Made by a program: the position numbers and the translations under genes. From Xylocopa sonorina (lineage: Eukaryota; Arthropoda; Insecta; Hymenoptera; Apidae), in NCBI RefSeq assembly GCF_050948175.1, contig NW_027490167.1, forward strand, positions 186,001 through 250,000: 64,000 bases of DNA. Reading direction: 5' to 3'. Positions 1-9,700 of the stretch are shown here, in pieces; within the stretch, counting starts at the first letter, position 1, and each line of letters opens with the position of its first letter. Below the pieces are notes generated by a model, which saw only the letters and a list, made by a program, of their open reading frames with translations, did no database searches and had not been told where the DNA came from.

Positions 1-2
1 TT

Positions 3-3000
3 CGAACGCAAGACAAAGCAGCTTCTCCGAAGTCAGGAGACCGTATCTCCATTCCGCCGAGATCAAATATCGGTATCAAGGTCCGCGTAGTTAATTCGAA
101 CCTCGCGGAAGGTATAATTCCCCGTATCGATCTTGCGCCGGGTATATTTTTCGGAAACGCTCTCGTCAGAGTAATTCGGGGCAAAGCGGTAACTCGAATA
201 ATTAATTCATCCGACCGCGCCGTCGAAATCGCGTTACCAGAAATCGTACTTGAGCCCGCGCAAATCATGACTCCCCTCCACGAGGAGGATAGTCCGTCGC
301 TGTATCCGGTTTTTTCTAAATCTACTAAATCTAACGTATCCGCCGTACCGATCGGCTCATCCCAAAAAGGGAAAACTTCTATTTCTTTCTCGAGTCAGAC
401 ACCATACTCGACAATCGAAACTCCTCCTTCGCGTTGCAAAATCGCGAATGTTCAACAGATCTCTTATGCTCAGGCGGTTAAAAATAATATACAACAGGCG
501 CCGTTAAAACCAACATCGAAATCCGCCAACCTTTCGAAATCTCGCTTAGATCGAATTCTTAGTCTCCTCCGTCTCGACCACCTCAACGCAGAGGAAAGAG
601 AGCACGTCGTCCGTCTCGTTCAAAGCACGCAGGAGCTTTTTCACATTGAGGGGGATAAATTAGGGCATACGTCAGCAACCACGCACAAGATTCCAACCGT
701 CGACGACCGCCCCGTCAATATGAAACAATACCGTTTCCCACCAGCTCATAAGGAGGAGATTCGACGACAAGTCGACAAATTTTTACAAAATGGTGTCATC
801 TCTCCGTCAAAATCACCATATAATTCGCCATTGTGGGTTGTCCCAAAGAAACCGGACTCCTTGGGCAACAAGCAATGGCGCGTCGTCATCGACTACCGCG
901 CACTCAATGAGAAATCTGTCGCCGATGCCTATCCCCTCCCTTGCATTACCGAGATACTTGATCAGCTCGGGAGCGCGAAGTATTTTAGTACATTCGATCT
1001 CGCGAGCGGATTTCACCAGATCCCAATGGAGCCCGCCGATGCTCCTAAAACTGCTTTTTCGACGCCTCACGGGCATTATGAATTTAAAAGAATGCCATTC
1101 GGATTAAAAAATGCGCCAGCAACGTTCCAACGACTTATGGACAATGTCCTGTCCGGTCTCCAGGGGAACGAAATTTTCGTCTATTTGGACGACATTGTTA
1201 TCTACGCTAGCTCTCTTCAAGAACATCGACTTAAATTCGATAAATTAACTCAACGGCTCAAAGAAGCTAATTTAGTATTGCAGCCGGATAAGTGCGAATT
1301 CTTGAGGAGAGAAGTAAGCTATTTGGGTCATATTATCAGTGAGCACGGTGTAAAACCTGACCCTGCGAAAATTAGCGCCGTCAAAAATTTTCCGCGCCCG
1401 CGCAACGCGAAACAGATCAAACAATTCCTCGGGCTCGCGGGATACTACAGGCGGTTCATCGCAAATTTTTCCAATATTGCTAAGCCTCTAACGAATTTGT
1501 TAAAAAAGGACGCGCCCTTTGTATGGCGTAACGAGCATGAGAATTCATTCGTCAAACTCCGAGATTGCCTATGCGAAGCGCCTATCTTGCAGTACCCCAA
1601 CTTTAAACAACCATTCGTGATAACGACCGACGCGTCCGCCGAAGCTATTGGTGCTATCTTGAGTCAAGGACCAATAGGCCGCGACTTGCCAATCGCGTAC
1701 ACGTCGCGACTGTTAAACGCTGCGGAGAAAAACTACTCCACGATCGAGAAGGAGTGTCTGGCGATTGTCTACGCCGTCCATCACTTTCGTCCATACATAT
1801 ACGGTAATCAATTCAAACTCGTTACCGACCATCGACCGTTAGTGTGGATGAATTCGGTCAAGGACCCGTCAAGTAGACTCGTACGGTGGAGGCTTAAGTT
1901 AGCGGAATTTGACTACGAGATGGTCTATAAAAGTGGAAAAACGAACCTTAATGCGGACGCATTGTCGCGGAATCCCGCTCAAATTTTTCCGCTCTCGTAT
2001 TCAGAAAACTCGGAGGACGACATCTTCGATGTGCCTCCGGAAACCCGTAAAAAGTATACCACACTAGCGCCTCCTCCTACTCCGGTAACATCAGAACCTG
2101 AATTACCGACTCCAGGCACGTCCTTCCGTACCAACACAGCACCACCTCCGCAAGTCGCCAGCGACAGCACCGACTTTTATACTCCTGGTCCAAATGAATT
2201 TTTCCGACGCGAACCTCTGTTTAATTTCAGCCGTGACGCATTATCAACGCGACGAGACAATGTAGTTGTCTTCGTCACGCAATCTGGGCACCCCTATGAC
2301 ACGGGCGCCAAAGATCTAGCGAACGCTGAAAAATTCCTTCCAAACAAAAATCACGTTCTTACCAAAGCCAAAGTCATACAAATCGGAAACGAATTCCAAA
2401 TCCAGCTTCCAATCGTCGAACATTCCACCAGATCAATCAATTTCCAGACCGTAATAGAAACATTTAGATCCTTGTGCGACGTCGTAAACGAATTACAATT
2501 ACAAACATTTAGTATCGCACAAACCTATCTAGACTCCGTATCCTGGTCGCGAATCCAGAAAATCCTTCAGGACCTGTTCTACGAAACAACTGTCCAGATT
2601 ACGGTCTGCCAGGGCCTCATTAAAACCCCTTCGGTCGAAGAGCGACTGAAAATAATAAGAGAAAACCACGACTCCCCTGTGGGAGGTCACAAAGGGGTTA
2701 ATAAAACTTATTCTCGCATCAGACAACAATACTTTTGGCCAAACATGAAAACACAAATACAAGAATATATTGGCAAATGTAAAAGTTGTCAGACAGAGAA
2801 ACTGGTCCGGGTAAAGACCAGACAGCCTCTCACTTTAACCGACACCCCTGGCAGGGCATTCGATAAGATTTCAATGGACGTAATGGGTCCTCTTCCCGAA
2901 ACTTCCGACGGTTATACGAGTATCCTCACGATCCAAGATCTCCTCACTAAATACTCAGTCGCAGTTCCTCTCAAAACCACCACCGCAGTAGACATTGCCG

Positions 3001-4268
3001 AAGCTTTAATAAAAGAATTCATTTGTAAATTCGGATGCCCGAAAGGCATACTCACGGACCAAGGTTCGAACTTTATAAACAGCTTGATTAAAGCCATAGC
3101 AATCAAATTCCGTATTAAGCAATACAAGTCCACTGCGTTCCATCCACAGACAAACGGGTCCGTTGAACGATCTCACCACGTCCTGGCCGAATATCTGAAG
3201 CATTACATAGAGTCGAGTAACGATTGGGTGAATTGGTTACCGTATGCAATGTTTTCATACAACACCAGTGTGCACGAGGGTACATTATACACCCCACACG
3301 AACTAGTGTTCGGCAGGATAGCTAGGACGCCGTCAGCCACTCCTTTTCAGGACAGCTCTGATAACGAAACTTATAGCGACTATCTTATACAACTTCAGGA
3401 GAAAATCTCGAAATCTCAGGATTTGGCTAAAGCCAATCTAGACAATGCGAAACGCCGTTCTAAATATTATTATGACCGAAATCTCAATGTCCAAAACTTC
3501 GAGGTAGGCCAATGGGTCTATCTTTTAAAAGAGCCGAACAAACATAAGTTCCAGGCACAATACTCTGGACCGTACCGTATCCTCGAAATTTTGGGCAACT
3601 GTAATGTTAAGCTAAATGTAAAAGGGCGCCATAAAATTGTTCATACGAACAAAATCAAAATTTGTAAACGAATGCATAGTATGCAGAGTGTGGATGCTAG
3701 TGAAAGAAAAGTGCGAAAAACTGAAAATGAAGTCAGTGAGAGCAGTGACATTCAAACGAACGCTGAAAGCGAAAGCGACGAAAGTGCCTGCAATCCGAAG
3801 GAAGCCCGCAGTCACGGTCCAATCTCCAAACGTTATCGCCAGGATCAACCAGGCGAAAAACCTCAGATTCCGCAGCATCCAGCCGACAGGACCAAGAGAA
3901 GGATCCAGCATCCCGAAATCTACCCAACAGACAAGAGATCTCGGCATGGCCGAGATTCTTTTTCCAAGGGGGGTGGTGTAACGTCAGGCGTACCGCCTGC
4001 CACCCTCCGGCGTCCACCTCATCATCCCCAGCATCCGTATCCGGAGCCCCTGCACACGGGCCACCCGCCGACTCGCCGTCCCTACAGAAGGAGACAAAGG
4101 TACGAGAGGGAAGAGGGATGCAGCATGCCGCGCCCACGCGCGATCTCCACACACGAGGGGGAGGACTTCACCCCGTATTACGAGGGCGAGGAGCTCTCCG
4201 ACACGTACTGGGTCGAATCCCCAGCAATCACGAAGCCCTATACGTACTTCTCGTACATGTGGGATTAG
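3..4268 (+). CDS. pol: Gypsy-type Pol polyprotein (RT-RNase H-integrase), 5' partial
   Basis: The frame is open from the window edge. The 88 codons before the ATG at 267 contain no stop and resemble the linker after a retropepsin, so 267 is only the first visible Met. Residues below count from that Met. The reverse transcriptase spans about 140-330, with catalytic D244 (FDLASG) and YLDD at 306-309. RNase H spans about 445-570, with D455 (TDAS) and later TDH and NADALS motifs. The integrase zinc finger is H801-X6-H808-X29-C838-X2-C841. The integrase core has D871, D931 and E967, a DX59DX35E triad. A GPY/F-type module (YSGPYRI) follows, and no chromodomain was recognised. The tail after about residue 1145 is low-complexity and Pro/Arg-rich. 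Its last 97 codons lie inside the 3' LTR. All catalytic residues are present, so the protein may be functional. Confidence 0.95.
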   Translation, partial: RTQDKAASPKSGDRISIPPRSNIGIKVRVVNSNLAEGIIPRIDLAPGIFFGNALVRVIRGKAVTRIINSSDRAVEIALPEIVLEPAQIMTPLHEEDSPSLYPVFSKSTKSNVSAVPIGSSQKGKTSISFSSQTPYSTIETPPSRCKIANVQQISYAQAVKNNIQQAPLKPTSKSANLSKSRLDRILSLLRLDHLNAEEREHVVRLVQSTQELFHIEGDKLGHTSATTHKIPTVDDRPVNMKQYRFPPAHKEEIRRQVDKFLQNGVISPSKSPYNSPLWVVPKKPDSLGNKQWRVVIDYRALNEKSVADAYPLPCITEILDQLGSAKYFSTFDLASGFHQIPMEPADAPKTAFSTPHGHYEFKRMPFGLKNAPATFQRLMDNVLSGLQGNEIFVYLDDIVIYASSLQEHRLKFDKLTQRLKEANLVLQPDKCEFLRREVSYLGHIISEHGVKPDPAKISAVKNFPRPRNAKQIKQFLGLAGYYRRFIANFSNIAKPLTNLLKKDAPFVWRNEHENSFVKLRDCLCEAPILQYPNFKQPFVITTDASAEAIGAILSQGPIGRDLPIAYTSRLLNAAEKNYSTIEKECLAIVYAVHHFRPYIYGNQFKLVTDHRPLVWMNSVKDPSSRLVRWRLKLAEFDYEMVYKSGKTNLNADALSRNPAQIFPLSYSENSEDDIFDVPPETRKKYTTLAPPPTPVTSEPELPTPGTSFRTNTAPPPQVASDSTDFYTPGPNEFFRREPLFNFSRDALSTRRDNVVVFVTQSGHPYDTGAKDLANAEKFLPNKNHVLTKAKVIQIGNEFQIQLPIVEHSTRSINFQTVIETFRSLCDVVNELQLQTFSIAQTYLDSVSWSRIQKILQDLFYETTVQITVCQGLIKTPSVEERLKIIRENHDSPVGGHKGVNKTYSRIRQQYFWPNMKTQIQEYIGKCKSCQTEKLVRVKTRQPLTLTDTPGRAFDKISMDVMGPLPETSDGYTSILTIQDLLTKYSVAVPLKTTTAVDIAEALIKEFICKFGCPKGILTDQGSNFINSLIKAIAIKFRIKQYKSTAFHPQTNGSVERSHHVLAEYLKHYIESSNDWVNWLPYAMFSYNTSVHEGTLYTPHELVFGRIARTPSATPFQDSSDNETYSDYLIQLQEKISKSQDLAKANLDNAKRRSKYYYDRNLNVQNFEVGQWVYLLKEPNKHKFQAQYSGPYRILEILGNCNVKLNVKGRHKIVHTNKIKICKRMHSMQSVDASERKVRKTENEVSESSDIQTNAESESDESACNPKEARSHGPISKRYRQDQPGEKPQIPQHPADRTKRRIQHPEIYPTDKRSRHGRDSFSKGGGVTSGVPPATLRRPPHHPQHPYPEPLHTGHPPTRRPYRRRQRYEREEGCSMPRPRAISTHEGEDFTPYYEGEELSDTYWVESPAITKPYTYFSYMWD
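3966..3976 (+). other. Polypurine tract before the 3' LTR
   Basis: A purine run (AAGGGGGG, then TGG) sits directly before TGTAACGTC, the proposed LTR start. In LTR retrotransposons this tract survives RNase H and primes plus-strand synthesis next to the 3' LTR. Here it lies inside the pol frame, where it encodes a Gly run. The exact edge is inferred, because the 5' LTR is outside the window and cannot be aligned. Confidence 0.65.
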
Positions 4269-4333
4269 AATAAGCACACTACTCACCTATGTACATACAC
4301 ACCAACACACACCTAGATTTAAGTGAATATATG

Positions 4334-4344
4334 TATATATTTTA
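4334..4344 (+). promoter_or_regulatory. TATA-like stretch in the gypsy LTR
   Basis: TATATATTTTA lies about 360 bp into the LTR, just upstream of a CpG-rich segment, where a U3/R boundary could be. It is the clearest TATA-like sequence in the LTR. Many insect LTRs use initiator elements instead, so this is only a candidate. Confidence 0.25.
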
Positions 4345-4558
4345 TTCATGCACGGTTATGTTCCGTGCACTCGCGCGCACACTCGACGCTCGCGGCTCAC
4401 GCTTAACGCGGGCCGCGCCCCACTCCGAACGGCCGCCCCACCACGAGGGCCGAGCGGCCGCCCTACTCCGACCGTCCGCCCCACCGCGAGGGCCCAGCGA
4501 CTCGCGCGCCGCGCGACCCGAGGAGGTCGCGGACGCGAGATCCGAGAGTCAGTTCGCG

Positions 4559-4639
4559 TCTCATCTCCGAACCGGAGAGTTCCAATCTCATCTCCGAACT
4601 GGAGAGTTCGTATCTCATCTCCGAACCGAGGAGTTCTAA
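4559..4639 (+). repeat. Triple 27 bp tandem repeat inside the gypsy LTR
   Basis: Three consecutive units of about 27 bp share the core TCTCATCTCCGAAC followed by GGAGAGTT or a variant. Each unit contains the imperfect inverted arms CTCCGAAC/GGAGAGTT. Such LTR-internal repeats are often regulatory, but nothing here shows which factor might bind. Confidence 0.7.
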
Positions 4640-5109
4640 TCCAGCATCCGAACGATGCACTTCCGATCCGAGCAATAGGCTCATTCGCAACGAGCAATTA
4701 GCTCTAATGCATTCGTCTCTATCCATACTCCCATAGCGGAGTCCATTCGATACTTTATACTATTTCTAATTCTCATTGTAATCGCTAGTCAGTAACTTAG
4801 AATTTAGTCAAGTGTATCTAGTATAGTGAAATCATAGAATATAGTTTATTTTTACCAGATTCAAAGTATCTTTATTCGAGTTCAAATACAATTCCTTAAT
4901 TCTAATCCACGGGTACGCTCGCGATTATTCTAATTCTATATCTCATCTACGATAGTCTTGAGGCTCGACGACTAGAGCGAACCAGCGCTTAGTTGCTCCA
5001 TCCTCACTTCTACCGTGTACAGAATATCTTGCGCCCAGGTCGATCCCGGTAAGCTAGAGCGAACCAACGCTTAGCCGTGCCGTATTCAACCGAGGTTCAA
5101 GTATTCTCG

Positions 5110-5457
5110 ATGAGCCTTGCACCTCCGACAAAGCGTACACGACGCGCGGGGAGGAGAGAGTTCATTCGTCGTCTCGCTCGGGAATACGTGGGTGATGCAC
5201 CAGAATATTCAATTTCCTACGTTCGAGTCCTGGTTCCTGTGAAGGAGGTTTCCTTCGCCGCACGACCCGTACGAGTCGCCAATCGTCAGGGCCAAACGCC
5301 GATACCTGCCAGCCGGAGTCAACCCGCCTGGACGCTTATTCCCGTAGACGTACCTCCGTTCCAGCCGTACGCCGCCGCCATCCCGGTTGCGGATCCAAGG
5401 CGCTCCAGGTACCTGGAAAGAGAAATCAGACAGCGGAATCAAGCCTTCGCAAGGTAA
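5110..5457 (+). CDS. Small reading frame in the LTR ending at a splice donor
   Basis: The frame opens at an ATG (5110, followed by AGCCTTGCACC) and encodes 115 residues. The N-terminus is rich in Arg and Lys, and the remainder is rich in Pro and Ala. Its stop codon TAA (5455-5457) lies inside the sequence AAG|GTAAGT at 5451-5459, a textbook splice donor. Splicing there would remove the stop and leave the frame open in phase 2. In the 5' LTR of an intact copy this could be a leader exon joined to a downstream exon. I recognise no domain. The frame could be chance in GC-rich DNA, so the call is tentative. Confidence 0.3.
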   Translation: MSLAPPTKRTRRAGRREFIRRLAREYVGDAPEYSISYVRVLVPVKEVSFAARPVRVANRQGQTPIPASRSQPAWTLIPVDVPPFQPYAAAIPVADPRRSRYLEREIRQRNQAFAR

Positions 5458-5459
5458 GT
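5454..5459 (+). promoter_or_regulatory. Candidate splice donor near the LTR 3' end
   Basis: AAG|GTAAGT matches the metazoan donor consensus at all positions shown. It lies about 135 bp from the LTR end. In a proviral 5' LTR it would sit near the start of the transcript, where gypsy-type elements can use a donor to make subgenomic RNA. Use is unproven. Confidence 0.4.
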
Positions 5460-5591
5460 TTAGTGTTAGTTACCGTTTTATCGAGTCCGAAACGCCAACG
5501 AACCCGGTCCGGACGCAATTCGCGTTATTTTCGGGAACGGTTACGACTTTGTGCCACCGTTGCGAGCGCAACCGCACCTCGGGACGTGACA

Positions 5592-6370
5592 GTAGACAAC
5601 TGCAAACGCTATTTCCCTGCAAGGAAGAGTCGCATTTACATTCATTTGAATCGTATACTAGGAATGCATAACACTTCGCAATGAATATTATATCTTATCA
5701 TGAAACATAGATATGAGATGCATAATCTCGTTTTAAGAAGCATTTGAACTCTATTGCTACGATACCTAGACATCTGCTGACGCTTTTTCCTAGTAAGGAA
5801 GTGTCGCATTTACATTCATTTGAAGTGTAGACGAAGAATACATGACACTTCGCAAACCATATTATATCTTACCATGAAACATAGAAATGAGATACGATAT
5901 CGCTTTTTAAGAAGCATTAGAAATCTATTGCTACGATACATAGACATCTGCAAACGCTATTTCTTTGCAAGGAAGTGTCGCATTTACATTCATTTGAAGT
6001 GTGGACGAGGAATACATAACACTTCGCAAATCATATTATATCTTACCATGAAACATAGAAATGAGATGCGATATCGCGTTTTAAGAAGCATTAGAACTCT
6101 ATTGCTACGATAGGTAGACAACTGCAAACGCTATTTCCTTGCAAGGAAGTGTCGCATTTACATTCATTTGAAGTGTAGACGAGGAATACATAACACTTCG
6201 CAAATCATATTATATCTTACCATGAACCATAGAAATGAGATGCGATATCGCGTTTTAAGAATCATAAGAACTCTATTGCTACGATACGTAGACATCTGCA
6301 AACGCTATTTCCTAGCGAGGAAGTGTCGCATTTACATTCATTTGAAGTGTAGACGAGGAATACATAACAC
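5592..6370 (+). repeat. HOR fragment repeated at 12030-12808 (offset 37 monomers)
   Basis: Starting right at the LTR junction, the sequence matches 12030-12808 at an offset of 6438 bp (37 x 174). The first two monomers also match from 9246 (offset 21 x 174). In the first monomer AAGAGTCGC replaces AAGTGTCGC; otherwise the match is very close. These downstream copies are the empty-site versions of the retrotransposon insertion. Confidence 0.9.
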
Positions 6371-6749
6371 TTAGCAAATCATATTATATCTTACCATGAA
6401 ACATAGAAATGAGATGCGATATCGCGTTTTAAGAAGCATTAGAACTCTATTGCTACGATACGTAGACATCTGCTAACGCTATTTCCTACCGAGGAAGTGT
6501 CGCATTTACATTCATTTGAAGCGTAGACGAGGAATACATAACACTTCGCAATGAGTATTATATCTTAGCATGAAACATAGATATGAGATGCAATATCTCG
6601 TTTTAAGAAGCATTTGAACTCTATTGCTACGAAACCTAGACATCTGCAGACGCTATTTCCTAGCAAGGAAGTGTCGCATTTGCATTCATTTGAAGTGTAG
6701 ACGAGGAATACATAACACTTCGCAAATCATATTATATCTTACCATGAAG

Positions 6750-9700
6750 CATAGAAATGAGATGCGATATCGCGTTTTAAGAATCATGAGAACTCTATCG
6801 CTACGATACCTAGACATCTGCGGACGCTATTTCTTTGCAAGGAAGTGTCGCATTTACATTCATTTGAAGCGTAGACGAGGAATACATAACACTTCGCAAT
6901 GAGTATTATATCTTAGCATGAAACATAGATATGAGATGCAATATCTCGTTTTAAGAAGCATTTGAACTCTATTGCTACGAAACCTAGACATCTGCAGACG
7001 CTATGTCCTTGCAAGGAAGTGTCGCATTTACATTCATTTGAAGTGTAGACGAGGAATACATAACACTTCGCAAATCATATAATATCTTACCATGAAATAT
7101 AAAAATGAGATACGGAATCGCGTTTTAAGAATCATAGGAACACTATTGCTACGATACGTAGACATTTGCAAACGCTATTTCCTTGCAAGGAAGTGTCGCA
7201 TTTACATTCATTTGTAGTGTAGACGAGGAATGCATAACACTTCGCAATGAATATTATATCTTATCATGAAACATAGATATGAGATGCAATGTCTCGTTTT
7301 AAGAAGCATTTGAACTCTATTGCTACGATACCTAGACATCTGCAGACGCTATTTCCTAGTAAGGAAGTGTCGCATTTACATTCATTTGAAGTGTAGACGA
7401 AGAATACATGACACTTCGCAAACCATATTACATCTTACCATGAAACATAGAAATGAGATGCGATATCGCGTTTTAAGAAGCATTAGAAATCTATTGCTAC
7501 GATACGTAGACATCTGCAAACGCTATTTCCTAGCGAGGAAGTGTCGCATTTATATTCATTTGAAGTGTGGACGAGGAATACATGACACTTCGCAAATCAT
7601 ATAATATCTTACCATGAAACATAAGAATGAGATGCGATATCGCGTTTTAAGAAGCATTAGAACTCTATTGCTACGATACCTAGACATCTGCAGACGCTAT
7701 TTCCTAGCAAGGAAGTGTCGCATTTACATTCATTTGAAGTGTAGATGAGGAATACATAACACTTCGCAAATCATATTATATCTTACCATGAAACATAGAA
7801 ATGAGATACGGAATCGCGTTTTAAGAATCATAGGAACACTATTGCTACGATACGTAGACATCTGCAAACGCTATTTCCTTGCAAGGAAGTGTCGCATTTA
7901 CATTCATTTGAAGTGTAGACGAGGAATACATAACACTTCGCACATCATATTATATCTTACCATGGAACATAGAAATGAGATGCGATATAGCGTTTGAAGA
8001 AGCATTAGAAATCTATTGCTACGATACGTAGACATCTGCTAACGCTATTTCCTAGCGAGGAAGTGTCGCATTTACATTCATTTGAAGTGTAGACGAGGAA
8101 TACATAACACTTCGCACATCATATTATATCTTACCATGAAACATAGAAATGAGATGCGATATCGCGTTTTAAGAAGCATTAGAACTCTATTGCTGCGATA
8201 GGTAGACATCTGCAAACGCTATTTCCTTGCAAGGAAGTGTCGCATTTACATTCGTTTGAAGTGTAGACGAAGAATACATGACACTTCGCAAACCATATTA
8301 TATCTTACCATAAAACATAGAAATGAGATGCGATATCGCGTTTTAAGGAGCATTAGAACTCTATCGCTGCGATACCTAGACATCTGTAGACGCCATTTCC
8401 TAGCAAGGAAGTGTCGCATTTACATTCATTTGAAGCGTAGACGAGGAATACATAACACTTCGCAAATCATAGTATATCTTACCATGAAACATAGAAATGA
8501 GATACGATATCGCGTTTTAAGAATCATAGGAACACTATTGCTACGATACGTAGACATCTGCAAACGCTATTTCCTAGCGCTGAAGTGTCGCATTCACATT
8601 CATTTGAAGTGTAGACGAGGAATACATAACACTTCGCAAATCATATTATATCTTACCATGAAACATAGAAATGAGATGCGATATCGCGTTTTAAGTATCA
8701 TAAGAACCCTATTGCTTCGATACGTAGACAACTGCAAACGCTATTTCCTTGGAAGGAAGTGTCGCATTTACATTCATTTTAATCGTATACGAGGAGTGCA
8801 TGACACGTCGCAATGAATATTATATCTTATCATGAAACATAGATGTGGGATGCAATATCTCGTTTTAAGAAGCATTTGAACTCTATTGCTACGATACCTA
8901 GACATCTGCAGACGCTATTTCCCAGCAAGGAAGTGTCGCATTTACATTCATTTGAAGTGTAGACGAGGAATACATGACACTTCGCAAATCATATTATATC
9001 TTACCATGAAACATAGAAATGAGATGCGATCTCGCGTTTTAAGAAGCATTAGAAATCTATTGCTACGATACGTAGACATCTGCAAACGCTATTTCCTAGC
9101 GAGGAAGTGTCGCATTCACATTCCTTTGAAGTGTAGACGAGGAATACATAACACTTCGCAAATCATATTATATCTTACCATGAAACATAGAAATGAGATG
9201 CGATATCGCGTTTTAAGAATCATAAGGACTCTATTGCTACGATACGTAGACAACTGCAAACGCTATTTCCCTGCAAGGAAGTGTCGCATTTACATTCATT
9301 TGAATCGTATACTAGGAATGCATAACACTTCGCAATGAATATTATATCTTATCATGAAACATAGATATGAGATGCATAATCTCGTTTTAAGAAGCATTTG
9401 AACTCTATTGCTACGATACCTAGACATCTGCTGACGCTTTTTCCTAGTAAGGAAGTGTCGCATTTACATTCATTTGAAGTGTAGACGAAGAATACATGAC
9501 ACTTCGCAAACCATATTATATCTTACCATGAAACATAGAAATGAGATGCGATATCGCGTTTTAAGAATCATGAGAACTCTATCGCTACGATACCTAGACA
9601 TCTGCGGACGCTATTTCTTTGCAAGGAAGTGTCGCATTTACATTCATTTGAAGCGTAGACGAGGAATACATAACACTTCGCAATGAGTATTATATCTTAG

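Larger units (their letters stand above)
1..5591 (+). mobile_element. Ty3/gypsy LTR retrotransposon, 3' part (left end outside window)
   Basis: The segment has the order expected of the 3' half of a Ty3/gypsy element: reverse transcriptase, RNase H, integrase, polypurine tract, 3' LTR. The reading frame is already open at base 1, so gag, protease, primer-binding site and 5' LTR must lie to the left. The right end is precise: the LTR ends GACGTGACA at 5591, and base 5592 begins satellite sequence in register. Uninterrupted versions of the same monomer occur at 9246 and 12030, so the insertion went into the satellite array. No separate envelope reading frame is seen between pol and the LTR. Pol has no stop or frameshift over 1421 codons, which points to a young element. 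Clade-level assignment within Ty3/gypsy was not attempted. Confidence 0.93.
3977..5591 (+). repeat. 3' LTR of the gypsy element (1615 bp)
   Basis: It begins TGTAACGTC and ends GACGTGACA. These are inverted matches at 8 of 9 bases with the canonical TG...CA termini. It follows a polypurine tract and is followed at 5592 by satellite sequence starting GTAGAC. At 1.6 kb it is long for the group. It contains the last 292 bp of the pol frame, a TATA-like stretch near 4334, a triple 27 bp repeat and a 115-codon frame ending at a strong splice donor. The start is inferred from the termini and tract, since no second LTR is visible for comparison. Confidence 0.75.

Noticed and set aside
813..4286. Minus-strand and offset reading frames across pol, including 139 codons at 3733-4152
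   Set aside because: They are shadows of the intact pol frame in CpG-rich DNA and show no domain of their own.
4289..4726. Overlapping frames on both strands in the gypsy LTR
   Set aside because: They arise from GC-rich sequence and the 27 bp repeat (nine codons per unit); all frames over the repeat stay open.
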